DNA of 64,000 nucleotides. Source: Paenibacillus dendritiformis (GTDB lineage Bacteria; Bacillota; Bacilli; Paenibacillales; Paenibacillaceae). The position numbers and the translations under genes were made by a program. The DNA is taken from the NCBI RefSeq assembly GCF_945605565.1, contig NZ_OX216966.1, positions 2,658,001-2,722,000 on the forward strand, read 5' to 3'. The notes under the pieces are model-generated. The model did not search any database, had not been told where the DNA came from, and worked only from the letters and a program-made list of their open reading frames with translations. Below, piece by piece: positions 17,391 through 26,826 of the stretch (its first letter is position 1; each line of letters starts with the position of its first letter).

Positions 17391-18347
17391 ATGTCGAATA
17401 GAATGATTCGGCTCATGAAAATGGTCATAGCCATACAGGCGAACCCTGGCATATCGGCGCAGGAGCTGGCCGACAAATGTGAAGCTTCGGAGCGAACCAT
17501 ATATCGGGATCTGCGAACACTAGATCTTGTCGTGCCTATAACGAATGATGGATACGGAACAGGATATCGCTTTATAGGCAACTTCGCGATGTATCCGCTT
17601 AATTTTACAGAAGAAGAGGAGATGGTCTTCTCCGTCCTCCCTTCCATGTTGGATAATAGCAAGCTGTCTCCCCTGTTCGATTCGGCATACGATAAAGTCA
17701 TGGCGACGCATGTTAAGGAAAAGCAAAAACGCAGGGAAGTAATGGAGGACTTCACGAATCTGATTCAGATGGGGACCCCTGCTTACAGGGCAGATCGTGA
17801 TAGTCCAAATTACCTGCTCTCTGTTATGGAAGCGATTATCGCTCAGAAGACACTTCGTGCAGTATACCATACTCAAAGTCGCAATACAGTGACAGAGCGA
17901 GAGATTGATCCGTACTGTCTTGTGCCTCGTGAGCAACGCTTCTATTTAATCGGGTATTGTCATCGGAAGCAGGACATTTTGATGTTCCGCATGAGCCGGT
18001 TTCACCTCGTCGAAATGACGACTAAAAACTTCGACAAAGGCGACTTCGACATCCACCACTATATGAAGCATACCTGGTCGGTCCATCGGGGCTACTCGCT
18101 TATTACGTTCAAGGTCAAATTTCAGCCCGATGTGGCCAGGTATATCAAGGAAGAGGAGATGTTCGTGCGCCCCAAAATGACGGACTTGCCCGATGGAAGC
18201 TTATTGTTCGAAGCGACAGTCAACCATGAGCAAGGCTTCCTGAATTGGCTCGCCCAGTATGGCCCGTCTGCCGAAATTCTGGAACCGGTATCGATAAGGA
18301 AGCAGTTCATCGAGCGATTACGGCGTTGGATGGAGGTGTATAACTAA
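17391..18347 (+). CDS. WYL domain transcriptional regulator
   Basis: A 318-residue protein. The N-terminal winged helix-turn-helix (residues ~3-60, MKMVIAIQANPGISAQELADKCEASERTIYRDLRTL) is of the HTH_11/DeoR-like type. The central WYL domain (residues ~145-215) contains PREQRFYLIGYCHRKQDI and MFRMSRFHLV. A C-terminal WCX-like region follows. WYL regulators often bind nucleotides or nucleic acids and control CRISPR and other defence loci. This one lies directly upstream of cas3 on the same strand, 91 bases away. The start is ATG 17391 with GGAGGAGAG upstream. Control of the cas genes is an inference. Confidence 0.85.
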   Translation: MSNRMIRLMKMVIAIQANPGISAQELADKCEASERTIYRDLRTLDLVVPITNDGYGTGYRFIGNFAMYPLNFTEEEEMVFSVLPSMLDNSKLSPLFDSAYDKVMATHVKEKQKRREVMEDFTNLIQMGTPAYRADRDSPNYLLSVMEAIIAQKTLRAVYHTQSRNTVTEREIDPYCLVPREQRFYLIGYCHRKQDILMFRMSRFHLVEMTTKNFDKGDFDIHHYMKHTWSVHRGYSLITFKVKFQPDVARYIKEEEMFVRPKMTDLPDGSLLFEATVNHEQGFLNWLAQYGPSAEILEPVSIRKQFIERLRRWMEVYN

Positions 18348-18369
18348 TTCATCATCTGGAATATATAAG

Positions 18370-18391
18370 TTCCCTGACATTTAGTTGTTAC
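18370..18391 (+). promoter_or_regulatory. Upstream element shared with the ydbS-like gene
   Basis: This is the second copy of TTCCCTGACA-N4-GTTGT-N-AC, 48 bases before the cas3 start. It overlaps a GGAA-N8-TTCC dyad (18358-18373). Confidence 0.4.
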
Positions 18392-18438
18392 CTGTGCGCG
18401 GTACAGTAAATACGAGCGGTGTAGAAAGGAGTGCTGAT

Positions 18439-20916
18439 ATGCAATCAATTGCTCATATTCGGGTGAGTGATATGAAGGTGCAAACCGTGGAACGGCATTT
18501 GCTGGAAGTGAAGACGCTGGCGGAAGAGTACGGTAAGAAATTGAATATTCCTCATGTCACCGGGCTGGCTGGCATGCTGCATGATATGGGGAAATATACG
18601 GAGAAGTTCAGGACATACATATTGGCGGCTGTGAGCGGAGCCGAGGATCGGCTGCGTCGGGGGGACGTTGATCATTCTACGGCGGGTGGCAGGCTTCTTT
18701 ACAAGCGCTTTCATAATTATAGTAAAGAACCCTATAAAGTGATTTTGGCAGAGGTTGTCGGCAACGCAATTATATCGCATCATTCCTACTTGAAAGATTT
18801 TTTGAGTCCAGATTTGGAATCTCCTTACTTGAGACGGGTTGCTTGCAAAAAGTTGGAGGAGTTTGATCAGAGCGTCGAAGCCTTTTTTACACTTGTCATG
18901 AGCGAGCAGGAGTTCCAGAGATATGTGGATCAGGCGGCTGCAGAAGTGGAACAATTTCTGGTCAGAGTGCCTGCCAAGAGTATGGAACTGAAGCTGATGT
19001 TCCTGACCAAGTTCGTGTTCAGTGCATTAATTGATGCCGATCGAACGAACACGAGATGGTTTGAATTGGGGGAGCCGAACGAGCCCGAACAGAACGTGAC
19101 GGCATTGTTTCAAGGATACTATGACAAGCTGATGGCGCAACTTCATTCTTTCGAGGAAAATAAAGACGCTGATACGCCAATTGCTCGGTTGCGGAGCGAA
19201 ATGTCCGAGTTATGCGAACGTTTTGCCGCGAAGCCGTCTTCTATTTATACGTTGTCGATTCCTACCGGGGGCGGCAAGACGCTGGCCAGCTTGAGGTATG
19301 CCTTGAAGCATGCTTTAACCTATGACAAAAAACGGATTATTTATGTCGTCCCTTTTACGACGATTATTGAGCAGAACGCTGCCACGGTGCGGGAAATATT
19401 GCAGGATGAAGCGAATATTCTGGAGCATCATTCCAACGTCGTGGAAGTGGAGATGGAGGAAGACGACGAGGAGCAGGACGGGCTGGCGCTGACTGCGCGG
19501 CAAAAGGCGAACCTGGCTAAAGACAACTGGGATGCGCCGATTATTTTTACGACGATGGTACAATTCCTGAACGTGTTTTTCGCCCATGGAAGCAGGAACA
19601 TACGGAGACTCCATAACTTGTGTGAAGCCGTAATAATATTTGACGAGGTGCAGAAGGTTCCGACGCATTGCGTATCTCTGTTTAATCAGGCGCTGAACTT
19701 TTTGAAGGAGTATGGGGGCTCCAGTATCGTGCTGTGCACGGCGACGCAGCCAGCGCTGCAGTTCGTGGAGCAGAGGCTGGACATGCCAGAGGACGCTGAG
19801 ATGATAAGTAATCTCGATAAAGTAATTGATGCGTTCAAGCGTGTTGATTTGATCGATAAAGCTACCGAGCGGCCCTGGAGCACGGAAGACTTGGCATCCT
19901 TTGTCCGGGACACCGTTCAGGAAGCAGGCAATATTCTGGTCATCTTGAATACGAAATCGGTCGTTAAGTCGTTGTATGAGCGGTTGCAGGCGATGCAGGA
20001 ACAACATCAGTTCGGCGAGGAAATCTTTTTGTATCATTTGAGCACGTCGATGTGTGCCGCTCACCGGTTTGCCATTTTAGAAAAAGTAAGGGCGCATCTT
20101 GAAGCAGAGGAAAAAGTGATTTGCGTCAGCACACAGTTGATTGAAGCGGGCGTTGATGTCAGCTTCAACTGTGTTGTACGTTCCCTGGCCGGGTTGGATT
20201 CGATTGCGCAGGCGGCGGGACGGTGCAACCGGCATGGGAAGGATGAGATGCGGAACGTCTACATTATCGATCATGCGGAAGAGAATCTGAAGCATTTGAA
20301 GGAGATTCAAATCGGCAAGGAACTGACACGCGCGATGCTTGTCGATATGGAGCGGGATGCGAAGGCGCATGGCGGCCAGTTGCTGTCGCAGCAGGCGATG
20401 GAATTTTATTTTCAGAAGTTCTATATGAGGCTGGAAGCGGATTTGAATAATTTTGTGCCTAAGCTGCGCAAAAATATGACGGACTTACTATATGCCGGAC
20501 GGTATGAAACGGACAGCTATTTCCAGGCCTATCGCAAGAAGAAGGAAGAGGAGAAGGCGAAGGACACATGGCTGCCGCTAGTTCTCGCTAATAGCTATGG
20601 CACCGCCGCGAAATATTTTCATGTTATTGACGATTATACCCGCGCTGTGATTGTTCCCTATGGAGAGGGAGGTAAAAAAGTGATTGCTGACCTGAACGGG
20701 AGCGGCACGATCGATGATTTGACGCGTCTGCTGAAGCGGGCGCAGCAGTTCACGGTCAACCTGTATGAACATGATCTTCGCCAGTTGGATCGCAGTGGTG
20801 GATTGGAGAGCTGTCTGGACGGAAAAGTGCTCGTGTTAAAAGAGGGAGCCTACAGCGAGCATTTTGGCGTGGATCTGAGCAGCGACAGCGCGATGGGATT
20901 TTTGGGTTGTTTTTAG
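18439..20916 (+). CDS. cas3: CRISPR-associated helicase-nuclease Cas3, type I-C
   Basis: An 825-residue fusion of an N-terminal HD nuclease and a C-terminal superfamily 2 helicase. It degrades target DNA after Cascade binding. The HD domain shows MLHDMGKYTEKF (H48, D49) and DHSTAGG near residue 75. Helicase motifs follow: Walker A IPTGGGKTLAS near residue 275, DEVQ near 400, CTATQP near 433, STQLIEAGVDVSF near 566, and QAAGRCNRHG near 592. The start is ATG 18439 with AAAGGAG upstream; a longer in-frame start at 18385 has no ribosome binding site. All catalytic motifs look intact. A 248-bp gap with hairpin and promoter separates it from cas5c. Confidence 0.97.
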   Translation: MQSIAHIRVSDMKVQTVERHLLEVKTLAEEYGKKLNIPHVTGLAGMLHDMGKYTEKFRTYILAAVSGAEDRLRRGDVDHSTAGGRLLYKRFHNYSKEPYKVILAEVVGNAIISHHSYLKDFLSPDLESPYLRRVACKKLEEFDQSVEAFFTLVMSEQEFQRYVDQAAAEVEQFLVRVPAKSMELKLMFLTKFVFSALIDADRTNTRWFELGEPNEPEQNVTALFQGYYDKLMAQLHSFEENKDADTPIARLRSEMSELCERFAAKPSSIYTLSIPTGGGKTLASLRYALKHALTYDKKRIIYVVPFTTIIEQNAATVREILQDEANILEHHSNVVEVEMEEDDEEQDGLALTARQKANLAKDNWDAPIIFTTMVQFLNVFFAHGSRNIRRLHNLCEAVIIFDEVQKVPTHCVSLFNQALNFLKEYGGSSIVLCTATQPALQFVEQRLDMPEDAEMISNLDKVIDAFKRVDLIDKATERPWSTEDLASFVRDTVQEAGNILVILNTKSVVKSLYERLQAMQEQHQFGEEIFLYHLSTSMCAAHRFAILEKVRAHLEAEEKVICVSTQLIEAGVDVSFNCVVRSLAGLDSIAQAAGRCNRHGKDEMRNVYIIDHAEENLKHLKEIQIGKELTRAMLVDMERDAKAHGGQLLSQQAMEFYFQKFYMRLEADLNNFVPKLRKNMTDLLYAGRYETDSYFQAYRKKKEEEKAKDTWLPLVLANSYGTAAKYFHVIDDYTRAVIVPYGEGGKKVIADLNGSGTIDDLTRLLKRAQQFTVNLYEHDLRQLDRSGGLESCLDGKVLVLKEGAYSEHFGVDLSSDSAMGFLGCF

Positions 20917-20925
20917 ACGAGTAAA

Positions 20926-20948
20926 GCCTATCTTTTACAGATAGGCTC
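20926..20948 (+). terminator. Hairpin after cas3
   Basis: AGCCTATC and GATAGGCT pair around a short loop just after the cas3 stop. The T-run is weak, so termination may be partial. Confidence 0.5.
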
Positions 20949-21099
20949 CTAATAAAATACTATATTTTTCAATCCGCGCTATTCTAGCGACAACTTAAGC
21001 TATTATAGCACAAATAAGGTATTTGAGAATGCGAACATTTTTTGATTTTCTGTTCAGGTATGAAACAGAAAGTTCATATAATATTTTATTAGATTATCA

Positions 21100-21128
21100 T
21101 TGACCCTGTTTAGAAGAGAGTATAGTAT
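21100..21128 (+). promoter_or_regulatory. Sigma-A-like promoter for the cas5c-cas2 operon
   Basis: TTGACC (21100-21105) and TAGTAT (21123-21128) are spaced 17 bp. An overlapping TATAGT lies at 21121. It sits 37 bp upstream of the cas5c start in the gap after cas3. Confidence 0.55.
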
Positions 21129-21164
21129 TAAAGTGTATGAAAATTATGGAAAGGGGGAGGCGCG

Positions 21165-21887
21165 TTGATACGCAACAGCATTGAGTTCGAAGTGTTCGGG
21201 ACTTACGCGTTGTTTACGGATCCCTTAACGAAACTGGGCGGGGAGAAGATGTCATATCCAGTCCCGACCTTTCAGGCGCTAAAAGGAATAGTTGAATCCA
21301 TTTACTGGAAACCAACAATATTATTTGTTGTGGATGCCGTTCGCGTCATGAATCCGATTCGAATGGAGTCCAAAGGGGTTCGCCCGCTTGACTACGGCGG
21401 CGGCAACACGCTTGCGTACTATTCCTATTTGAAGGATGTTCGCTATCAATGCCGGGCTCATTTCGTGTTCAACCCGAACCGGCCGGATCTGGAATATGAT
21501 CGTAACGAGCACAAGCATTATAGCATATTGAAGCGCTCCTTGCGGGCGGGAGGACGTCGGGATATTTTCCTAGGAGCAAGAGAATGCCAAGGTTATGTGG
21601 AGCCATGCGAGTTTGGCGAAGGAAAAGGCTTCTACGATGATTATGGGGATCTCCATTTTGGCACGATGGTACACGGCATTAATTATCCGGATGAGACGGG
21701 CAGGAAGCAGATGGAGACACGGCTATGGAATCCGGTTATGAAAAATGGTGTCATTGAATTTATTAAACCGGAACAATGTACGCTTGTTCGTCCCGTGGCT
21801 GAGATGGAACCGAAGACGTTCACGGCCGGGGAGATCGAGGCGGTTGAGGAACTGGAGGCCCGGCTGGAAGCGGAGGGAAGCCGATGA
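21165..21887 (+). CDS. cas5c: CRISPR-associated protein Cas5c (Cas5d)
   Basis: A 240-residue type I-C Cas5 protein. In this subtype Cas5 replaces Cas6 as the pre-crRNA endonuclease and stays bound to the 5' handle. The family start is seen ([37 protein letters not shown]). The central [31 protein letters not shown] holds the His/Lys cluster of the nuclease site. The start is TTG 21165 behind GGGGGAGG. It overlaps cas8c by ATGA and heads the cas5-8-7-4-1-2 operon. Confidence 0.97.
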   Translation: MIRNSIEFEVFGTYALFTDPLTKLGGEKMSYPVPTFQALKGIVESIYWKPTILFVVDAVRVMNPIRMESKGVRPLDYGGGNTLAYYSYLKDVRYQCRAHFVFNPNRPDLEYDRNEHKHYSILKRSLRAGGRRDIFLGARECQGYVEPCEFGEGKGFYDDYGDLHFGTMVHGINYPDETGRKQMETRLWNPVMKNGVIEFIKPEQCTLVRPVAEMEPKTFTAGEIEAVEELEARLEAEGSR

Positions 21888-23803
21888 GCTGGTTGCAGCA
21901 ATTATATGAGACGTATGAGTCGAACCTGGATCGGGTCGGGGTTGTCGAGAAGAGGCATAACGGGCAGGAATTTACGCTGCTTCCGATTTCTCATACGACA
22001 CAGACGGCACATATTGAAGTTCGTGTTACGGAAGACGGGGAATTCCATTCAGCCATCGTCGTTGACAAGAGCGATGCCAGTACGTTGATTCCTTGCACAG
22101 AGGACTCCTCCAGCCGTTCGGGGACTGCCGTATTTCCTTATCCGCTGCATGATAAGTTAAGCTATGTGGCTGGAGACTACATTAACTATGGCGGACAAGC
22201 CAAGAAAGCGGATCAGTTCAAAGCCTATATCGAAAAGCTGGAAGAATGGGCTTTATCGCCATTTCGCCATCCTCATGTCGCCAGTATCTTTAAGTACCTG
22301 AATAAAAAAAGACTCGTTCGCGATCTGGTTGAAAAAGAGAACCTGTTGTCTCTAGATGGGAACGGTTGTCTGCTTGGCAAATGGGATAAAAAATACGGTG
22401 ACGAGAAACCACCGCTGTTTGGCGTGCTCAATGGCGAGCAAGAAAGCGCATTCATTCGTTTTACGGTCTACTCCCCGGTTCGGCCGCTGAAGGAAGTGTG
22501 GAAAGATCCGGAGGTCTATGATTCGTTCATCCGCTACTATAACAGTAAGCTGGGCAACAACAAACTGTGTTATGTGACGGGGCAATTGGTGCCAGGTACG
22601 GACAAGCATGCGAACAAAATACGAAATCCGGCAGACAAAGCGAAGTTGATCTCGGCCAGCGATACAAGCGGCTTTACGTTCCGCGGCCGGTTCAGCAGCA
22701 GCCAGGAAGCGGCGGGCATTAGCTATGAGGTATCGCAAAAAGCACATAATGCGCTGAAATGGCTGATTAACCGCCAAGGGAAAATCATTGATGGGCGCGT
22801 CTTTCTCGTTTGGTCGAACGACGCGGTAGACGTGCCGGCTCCCGGAGAAGATACCTTCGCTCTCTTTCCGGAACAATCCGCTGCGCACAAAAGGGAGTCT
22901 TTTACGAGCGAAGGGTTGGCGCGGGACATTGGGAGCGCTCTGGCCGGGTATGGAGCAGGACAGAAGCTGTCGATTACGAATCCCGCTGTGAACCTGTTGA
23001 TTCTTGATTCTGCCACGACCGGGCGTATGGCTGTGCTATATTATCGCAATCTGGACAAGAAGCATTACTTTGACAAGCTGGTGGAATGGCATTCCAGTTG
23101 TGTATGGCTACACCGTTACCGTAAAGATGAGAATGGCGACTATGTTCAATTTTTCGGCGTGCCGGCGACGAAAGATATTGCTTATGCTGCTTACGGAACA
23201 TCAGCCAGCGACAAGCTCGTAAAAGGGCTGATGGAACGCATGCTGCCGTGCATGGTAGACGGCGTCCGAATTCCGGTGGATATTGTGAATAGCGTCGTTC
23301 GCCGCGCGTCCAATCCGGTGGCGATGGAGAAGTGGGAATGGGAGAAGACGCTGAGCATTGCTTGCGCGTTAGTCAATAAAGTTTATGAGAAGGAGGGGTT
23401 CCAGGTGGCGCTGGACAAGGAGAATACGGACCGAAGCTATTTGTTTGGGAGATTGCTGGCGGTGGCTGATATTTTGGAACGGCGTGCGCTAGGTTCAGAA
23501 GAGACGCGCGCAACGAATGCGATTCGCTATATGAACTCGTTTGCCCAGCATCCGGAGCGGACGTGGAGGGTGATTCAAGCGGGCTTGCAGCCGTATCAGG
23601 CGCGATTGGGCGCGAAATGCACGGATCTGACGAAACTAATGGATGAGATTCTATCCAAATTCAAATATGAAGACTTTAATGACAAGCCTTTATCCGGAAA
23701 GTATTTGCTGGGACTCTCCAGCCAAAGACATGACTTTTTCCAAGGAAAGAAGAAGGAAGAAAATCAAACCAAACAATCCAACGAAGGAGAGAATCAATCA
23801 TGA
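21884..23803 (+). CDS. cas8c: CRISPR-associated protein Cas8c (Csd1)
   Basis: A 639-residue large subunit of the type I-C Cascade, which recognises the PAM and helps open target DNA. It matches Csd1 through [14 protein letters not shown] at the start, a central [28 protein letters not shown] segment, and a C-terminal helical part ([17 protein letters not shown]). The length is typical. The ATG overlaps the cas5c stop, and its own stop overlaps the cas7c start. The last ~25 residues are rich in K, E and Q. Confidence 0.97.
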   Translation: MSWLQQLYETYESNLDRVGVVEKRHNGQEFTLLPISHTTQTAHIEVRVTEDGEFHSAIVVDKSDASTLIPCTEDSSSRSGTAVFPYPLHDKLSYVAGDYINYGGQAKKADQFKAYIEKLEEWALSPFRHPHVASIFKYLNKKRLVRDLVEKENLLSLDGNGCLLGKWDKKYGDEKPPLFGVLNGEQESAFIRFTVYSPVRPLKEVWKDPEVYDSFIRYYNSKLGNNKLCYVTGQLVPGTDKHANKIRNPADKAKLISASDTSGFTFRGRFSSSQEAAGISYEVSQKAHNALKWLINRQGKIIDGRVFLVWSNDAVDVPAPGEDTFALFPEQSAAHKRESFTSEGLARDIGSALAGYGAGQKLSITNPAVNLLILDSATTGRMAVLYYRNLDKKHYFDKLVEWHSSCVWLHRYRKDENGDYVQFFGVPATKDIAYAAYGTSASDKLVKGLMERMLPCMVDGVRIPVDIVNSVVRRASNPVAMEKWEWEKTLSIACALVNKVYEKEGFQVALDKENTDRSYLFGRLLAVADILERRALGSEETRATNAIRYMNSFAQHPERTWRVIQAGLQPYQARLGAKCTDLTKLMDEILSKFKYEDFNDKPLSGKYLLGLSSQRHDFFQGKKKEENQTKQSNEGENQS

Positions 23804-24660
23804 CCATTCTCGATCATAAAATTGATTTTGCTGTTGTATTTTCTGTGACCAAAGCCAATCCGAACGGCGATCCGTTAAACGGCAACCGGCCGCGTCAGAA
23901 CTATGACGGCCACGGTGAAGTGTCAGATGTGGCGTTGAAGCGGAAAATTAGAAACCGGCTGCAAGATCTCGGCGAGCCTATTTTTGTCCAATCCAATGAT
24001 AGAAATGATGATCAGCTCAAAAGTTTGCGCGAGCGGGCGGAAGCAAATGAGGCACTGGCGAAAATATTAAAACAAAAAGACGGTTCCGGCGAAGAGTTCG
24101 CGAAAATCGCTTGCGACCAGTGGATCGATGTCCGCAGCTTCGGCCAGGTGTTTGCCTTCAAGGGCAGTGGAGATAAAGGGGTATCTGTCGGCGTGCGCGG
24201 TCCGGTGTCGATACATACGGCAACGAGCGTTGATCCGATTGATATTACGAGTATGCAAATTACGAAGAGCGTCAACTCGGAGCCAGGCAAGGAGAGAGGC
24301 TCGGATACGATGGGGATGAAGCACCGCGTGGACTTCGGCGTGTACGTATTTTATGGCAGCATCAATACGCAGTTGGCGGAAAAGACAGGATTCACTATTG
24401 AAGACGCGGAGAAAATCAAGCAAGCGCTTGTGACGCTATTCGAAAACGACGCGTCTTCCGCCAGACCGGAAGGAAGTATGGAAGTCCACAAGGTGTATTG
24501 GTGGGAGCATAGCTCCAAGCTGGGCCAGTATTCATCCGCAAAGGTGCATCGCTCCCTGCATGTCAGCAAAAATAAGGAAGAAGCGAAAGCGTTCCAGGAT
24601 TATGATATTGCGTTGGACGAGTTGGAAGGCTTGAAGGTAGAGATCATCGATGGCCTATAA
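23800..24660 (+). CDS. cas7c: CRISPR-associated protein Cas7c (Csd2)
   Basis: A 286-residue Cascade backbone subunit that polymerises along the crRNA. The family start is clear (IDFAVVFSVTKANPNGDPLNGNRPR), as are the central SFGQVFAFKGSG and SVGVRGPVSIHTATSVDPI segments and the motif DTMGMKHRVDFGVYVFYG. Its start overlaps cas8c (ATGA) and its end overlaps cas4 by 11 bases. Confidence 0.97.
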   Translation: MTILDHKIDFAVVFSVTKANPNGDPLNGNRPRQNYDGHGEVSDVALKRKIRNRLQDLGEPIFVQSNDRNDDQLKSLRERAEANEALAKILKQKDGSGEEFAKIACDQWIDVRSFGQVFAFKGSGDKGVSVGVRGPVSIHTATSVDPIDITSMQITKSVNSEPGKERGSDTMGMKHRVDFGVYVFYGSINTQLAEKTGFTIEDAEKIKQALVTLFENDASSARPEGSMEVHKVYWWEHSSKLGQYSSAKVHRSLHVSKNKEEAKAFQDYDIALDELEGLKVEIIDGL

Positions 24661-25321
24661 TGATGAGGATAGCTATTTAATGCTATCGGGCATCCAGCAT
24701 TTTCAATTCTGCAAGCGGCAGTGGGCGTTGATTCACATTGAACAGCAGTGGGAAGAGAATGTGAAGACGATTGAAGGGCAGCATCTTCATCGTAATGCGG
24801 ATCAACCGTTCACAAGAGAAAAGCGCGGCGACAGACTTGTCGTCCGCGCTATGTCTGTTAAGTCGCATGAATTGAAGTTGACGGGCGTCTGTGATGTGGT
24901 AGAGTTCGTGCAAGATAGTCGCGGAGTGCAGATTAACGGAGCTGAGGGCAAGTATATGGCTTATCCGGTGGAGTATAAACGGGGCAAGCCGAAGACCGAT
25001 GAATCGGATGTGCTGCAATTAGCGGCCCAGGCGGTCTGTCTGGAAGAAATGTTGTTGTGCGATGTGCAGACCGGATATATTTTCTATCAAGAATTGAAGC
25101 GCCGTATCGAAGTGCCGATTACAGATGAGGTAAAACGAAGGGTCAGAGCGGTTGCGGCGGAGATGCAAGATTATTTTAAGCGCAACCATACGCCGAAAGT
25201 AAAAACAGGGCCATTTTGCAAAAACTGCTCGCTGCAATCCATCTGCCTGCCGGCCTTGATGAACAAACGGACGGTAAAAAGTTATATTGAGGGGAAGATC
25301 AAAGATGAAGCGTCTCCTTAA
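24650..25321 (+). CDS. cas4: CRISPR-associated exonuclease Cas4
   Basis: A 223-residue RecB-like nuclease that trims prespacers and helps choose PAM-adjacent DNA. The N-terminal Cys sits in HFQFCKRQWALIHIEQQW. The nuclease residues are in LTGVCDVVEF and YPVEYKRGKPK. Three C-terminal cysteines in FCKNCSLQSICLP complete the iron-sulfur site. It overlaps cas7c upstream and cas1 downstream by 17 bases. All key residues are present. Confidence 0.97.
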   Translation: MAYNDEDSYLMLSGIQHFQFCKRQWALIHIEQQWEENVKTIEGQHLHRNADQPFTREKRGDRLVVRAMSVKSHELKLTGVCDVVEFVQDSRGVQINGAEGKYMAYPVEYKRGKPKTDESDVLQLAAQAVCLEEMLLCDVQTGYIFYQELKRRIEVPITDEVKRRVRAVAAEMQDYFKRNHTPKVKTGPFCKNCSLQSICLPALMNKRTVKSYIEGKIKDEASP

Positions 25322-26336
25322 CACGTTATATGTAAACCAGCCGGACGTTTATATGGCATTGGACGGGGACAATATTGTGCTGCTGAAGGGAGAAGAGAAG
25401 CTGGGCCGTCTTCCGTTGCACAATCTGGAAGCTATCGTCGCTTTCGGTTATACAGGAGCAAGTCCTGCATTGATGGGGTATTGTGCAGATCGGAATATTG
25501 CGATCACTTTTATGACGGTGACCGGCAGATTTCTGGCCAGGGTCATTGGACAGAGCAAAGGAAATGTAGTGCTGCGGAAAAAGCAATACCTTGTCTCTGA
25601 GGATGAGAGCTTGTCCGCGCAAATTGCACGCAATTTTATTGTCGGCAAAATTTATAACCATAAGTGGATGATTGAGCGGATGACGCGAGACTACCCGCTG
25701 CGAATCAATGTTGATCAGTTCAAGGAGATTTCCGCGCAGTTATCGTCCCTCATGCGGGAAGTACGGGCTTGTGAAGATCTGGAACGTCTGCGAGGCTTAG
25801 AAGGACAAGCTGCAGTCAGTTACAATAAGGCTTTTGGCCAAATGATTCTGCAACAGACAGACGATTTTTACTTTCATTCCCGTTCACGCAGGCCGCCGCT
25901 GGACAATGTAAATGCGATGTTGTCGCTTGCGTACACATTGTTGGCAAATGATATGGCCTCCGCATTGGAAGCGGTCGGGCTGGATGCTTACGTCGGATTT
26001 TTGCATCGCGATCGTCCGGGGCGGGCTTCACTTGCTCTGGACGTGATGGAAGAGCTGCGGGGAATCTATGCGGACAGATTTGTTCTCACCTTGATTAATA
26101 AAAAAATTGTGAACAAGGATGATTTTTACAAGAAGGAAAACGGCGCTGTCTTGATGACAGATGAGGCGAGAAAAAGATTTTTGCAGGCATGGCAAGATAA
26201 GAAACAAGAAAAGATTGTGCATCCCTATCTGGGAGAGAAAATCAGTTGGGGGCTTGTCCCGCATGCCCAGGCCCTGTTGCTAGCTCGTCATTTGCGTGAT
26301 GATCTAGATGAGTACCCTCCATTTCTCTGGAAGTAG
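25305..26336 (+). CDS. cas1: CRISPR-associated integrase Cas1, type I-C
   Basis: A 343-residue Cas1 of the I-C type that, with Cas2, inserts new spacers at the leader end of an array. It has MKRLLNTLYVNQPDVYMALDG at the start, the acidic and His residues around GLEGQAAVSYNKAF and VGLDAYVGFLHRDRPGRASLALDVMEELR, and the C-terminal domain typical of the family. The start is ATG 25305 behind GAGGGGAAG, inside the cas4 3' end. It lies 9 bases before cas2. Confidence 0.97.
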   Translation: MKRLLNTLYVNQPDVYMALDGDNIVLLKGEEKLGRLPLHNLEAIVAFGYTGASPALMGYCADRNIAITFMTVTGRFLARVIGQSKGNVVLRKKQYLVSEDESLSAQIARNFIVGKIYNHKWMIERMTRDYPLRINVDQFKEISAQLSSLMREVRACEDLERLRGLEGQAAVSYNKAFGQMILQQTDDFYFHSRSRRPPLDNVNAMLSLAYTLLANDMASALEAVGLDAYVGFLHRDRPGRASLALDVMEELRGIYADRFVLTLINKKIVNKDDFYKKENGAVLMTDEARKRFLQAWQDKKQEKIVHPYLGEKISWGLVPHAQALLLARHLRDDLDEYPPFLWK

Positions 26337-26345
26337 GTGGTATAA

Positions 26346-26636
26346 TTGTTGGTACTAATCACTTATGATGTCAGCACGACCAGCATTGCCGGGCAGCGCA
26401 GGTTACGTAAAGTCGCAAAGTTATGCCAAAATTATGGTCAGAGAGTGCAAAACTCTGTTTTTGAATGCAATGTAGACGCAGCTCAATTCGCCAGCTTGAA
26501 GATCCAACTTATCGATATGATTGATGAAAAGGAAGACAGCCTGCGATTTTATCAATTAGGAAACAACTACAAAAGCAAGGTGGAGCATATTGGCGTGAAG
26601 GCATCGATCGATATGGAAGGGACCCTAATTTTCTAG
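26346..26636 (+). CDS. cas2: CRISPR-associated protein Cas2
   Basis: A 96-residue Cas2 adaptation subunit that forms the scaffold for Cas1. It opens MLVLITYDVSTTSIAGQRRLRKVAKLC, with the conserved Asp in YDVST, followed by QNSVFECNVD. The start is one of two adjacent TTG codons (26346 or 26349) behind AGGTGG. The stop TAG overlaps the first base of the conserved GTGCGAAT element of the array 2 leader, so the operon runs directly into the leader. Confidence 0.96.
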   Translation: MLVLITYDVSTTSIAGQRRLRKVAKLCQNYGQRVQNSVFECNVDAAQFASLKIQLIDMIDEKEDSLRFYQLGNNYKSKVEHIGVKASIDMEGTLIF

Positions 26637-26826
26637 TGCGAATGTGTAGTGCACATGAAATCCCCGGGGGATTCGCACCACGGTTTTTCTATATTATGGG
26701 TAAGTTTTATTTTTTAGGTTGTTGTTGGAGAGGGGAAATAAGCTGCTTTTAGAGCTATGGAGTGGATATTTTGATTGATTCCGTCATATCAAGAGTGAAA
26801 TATGATTATTGCAATCATTTTTCGCT
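26637..26826 (+). promoter_or_regulatory. Leader of CRISPR array 2
   Basis: This is homologous to the leader of array 1. GTGCGAAT (26636-26643) and ATTCGCAC (26671-26678) bracket the same GTGCACATGAA and CCCCGGGGGA core. A dyad ATGATT-N5-AATCAT (26802-26818) followed by TTTTTCGCT abuts the first repeat, as in array 1. The intervening sequence has diverged. Confidence 0.85.
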
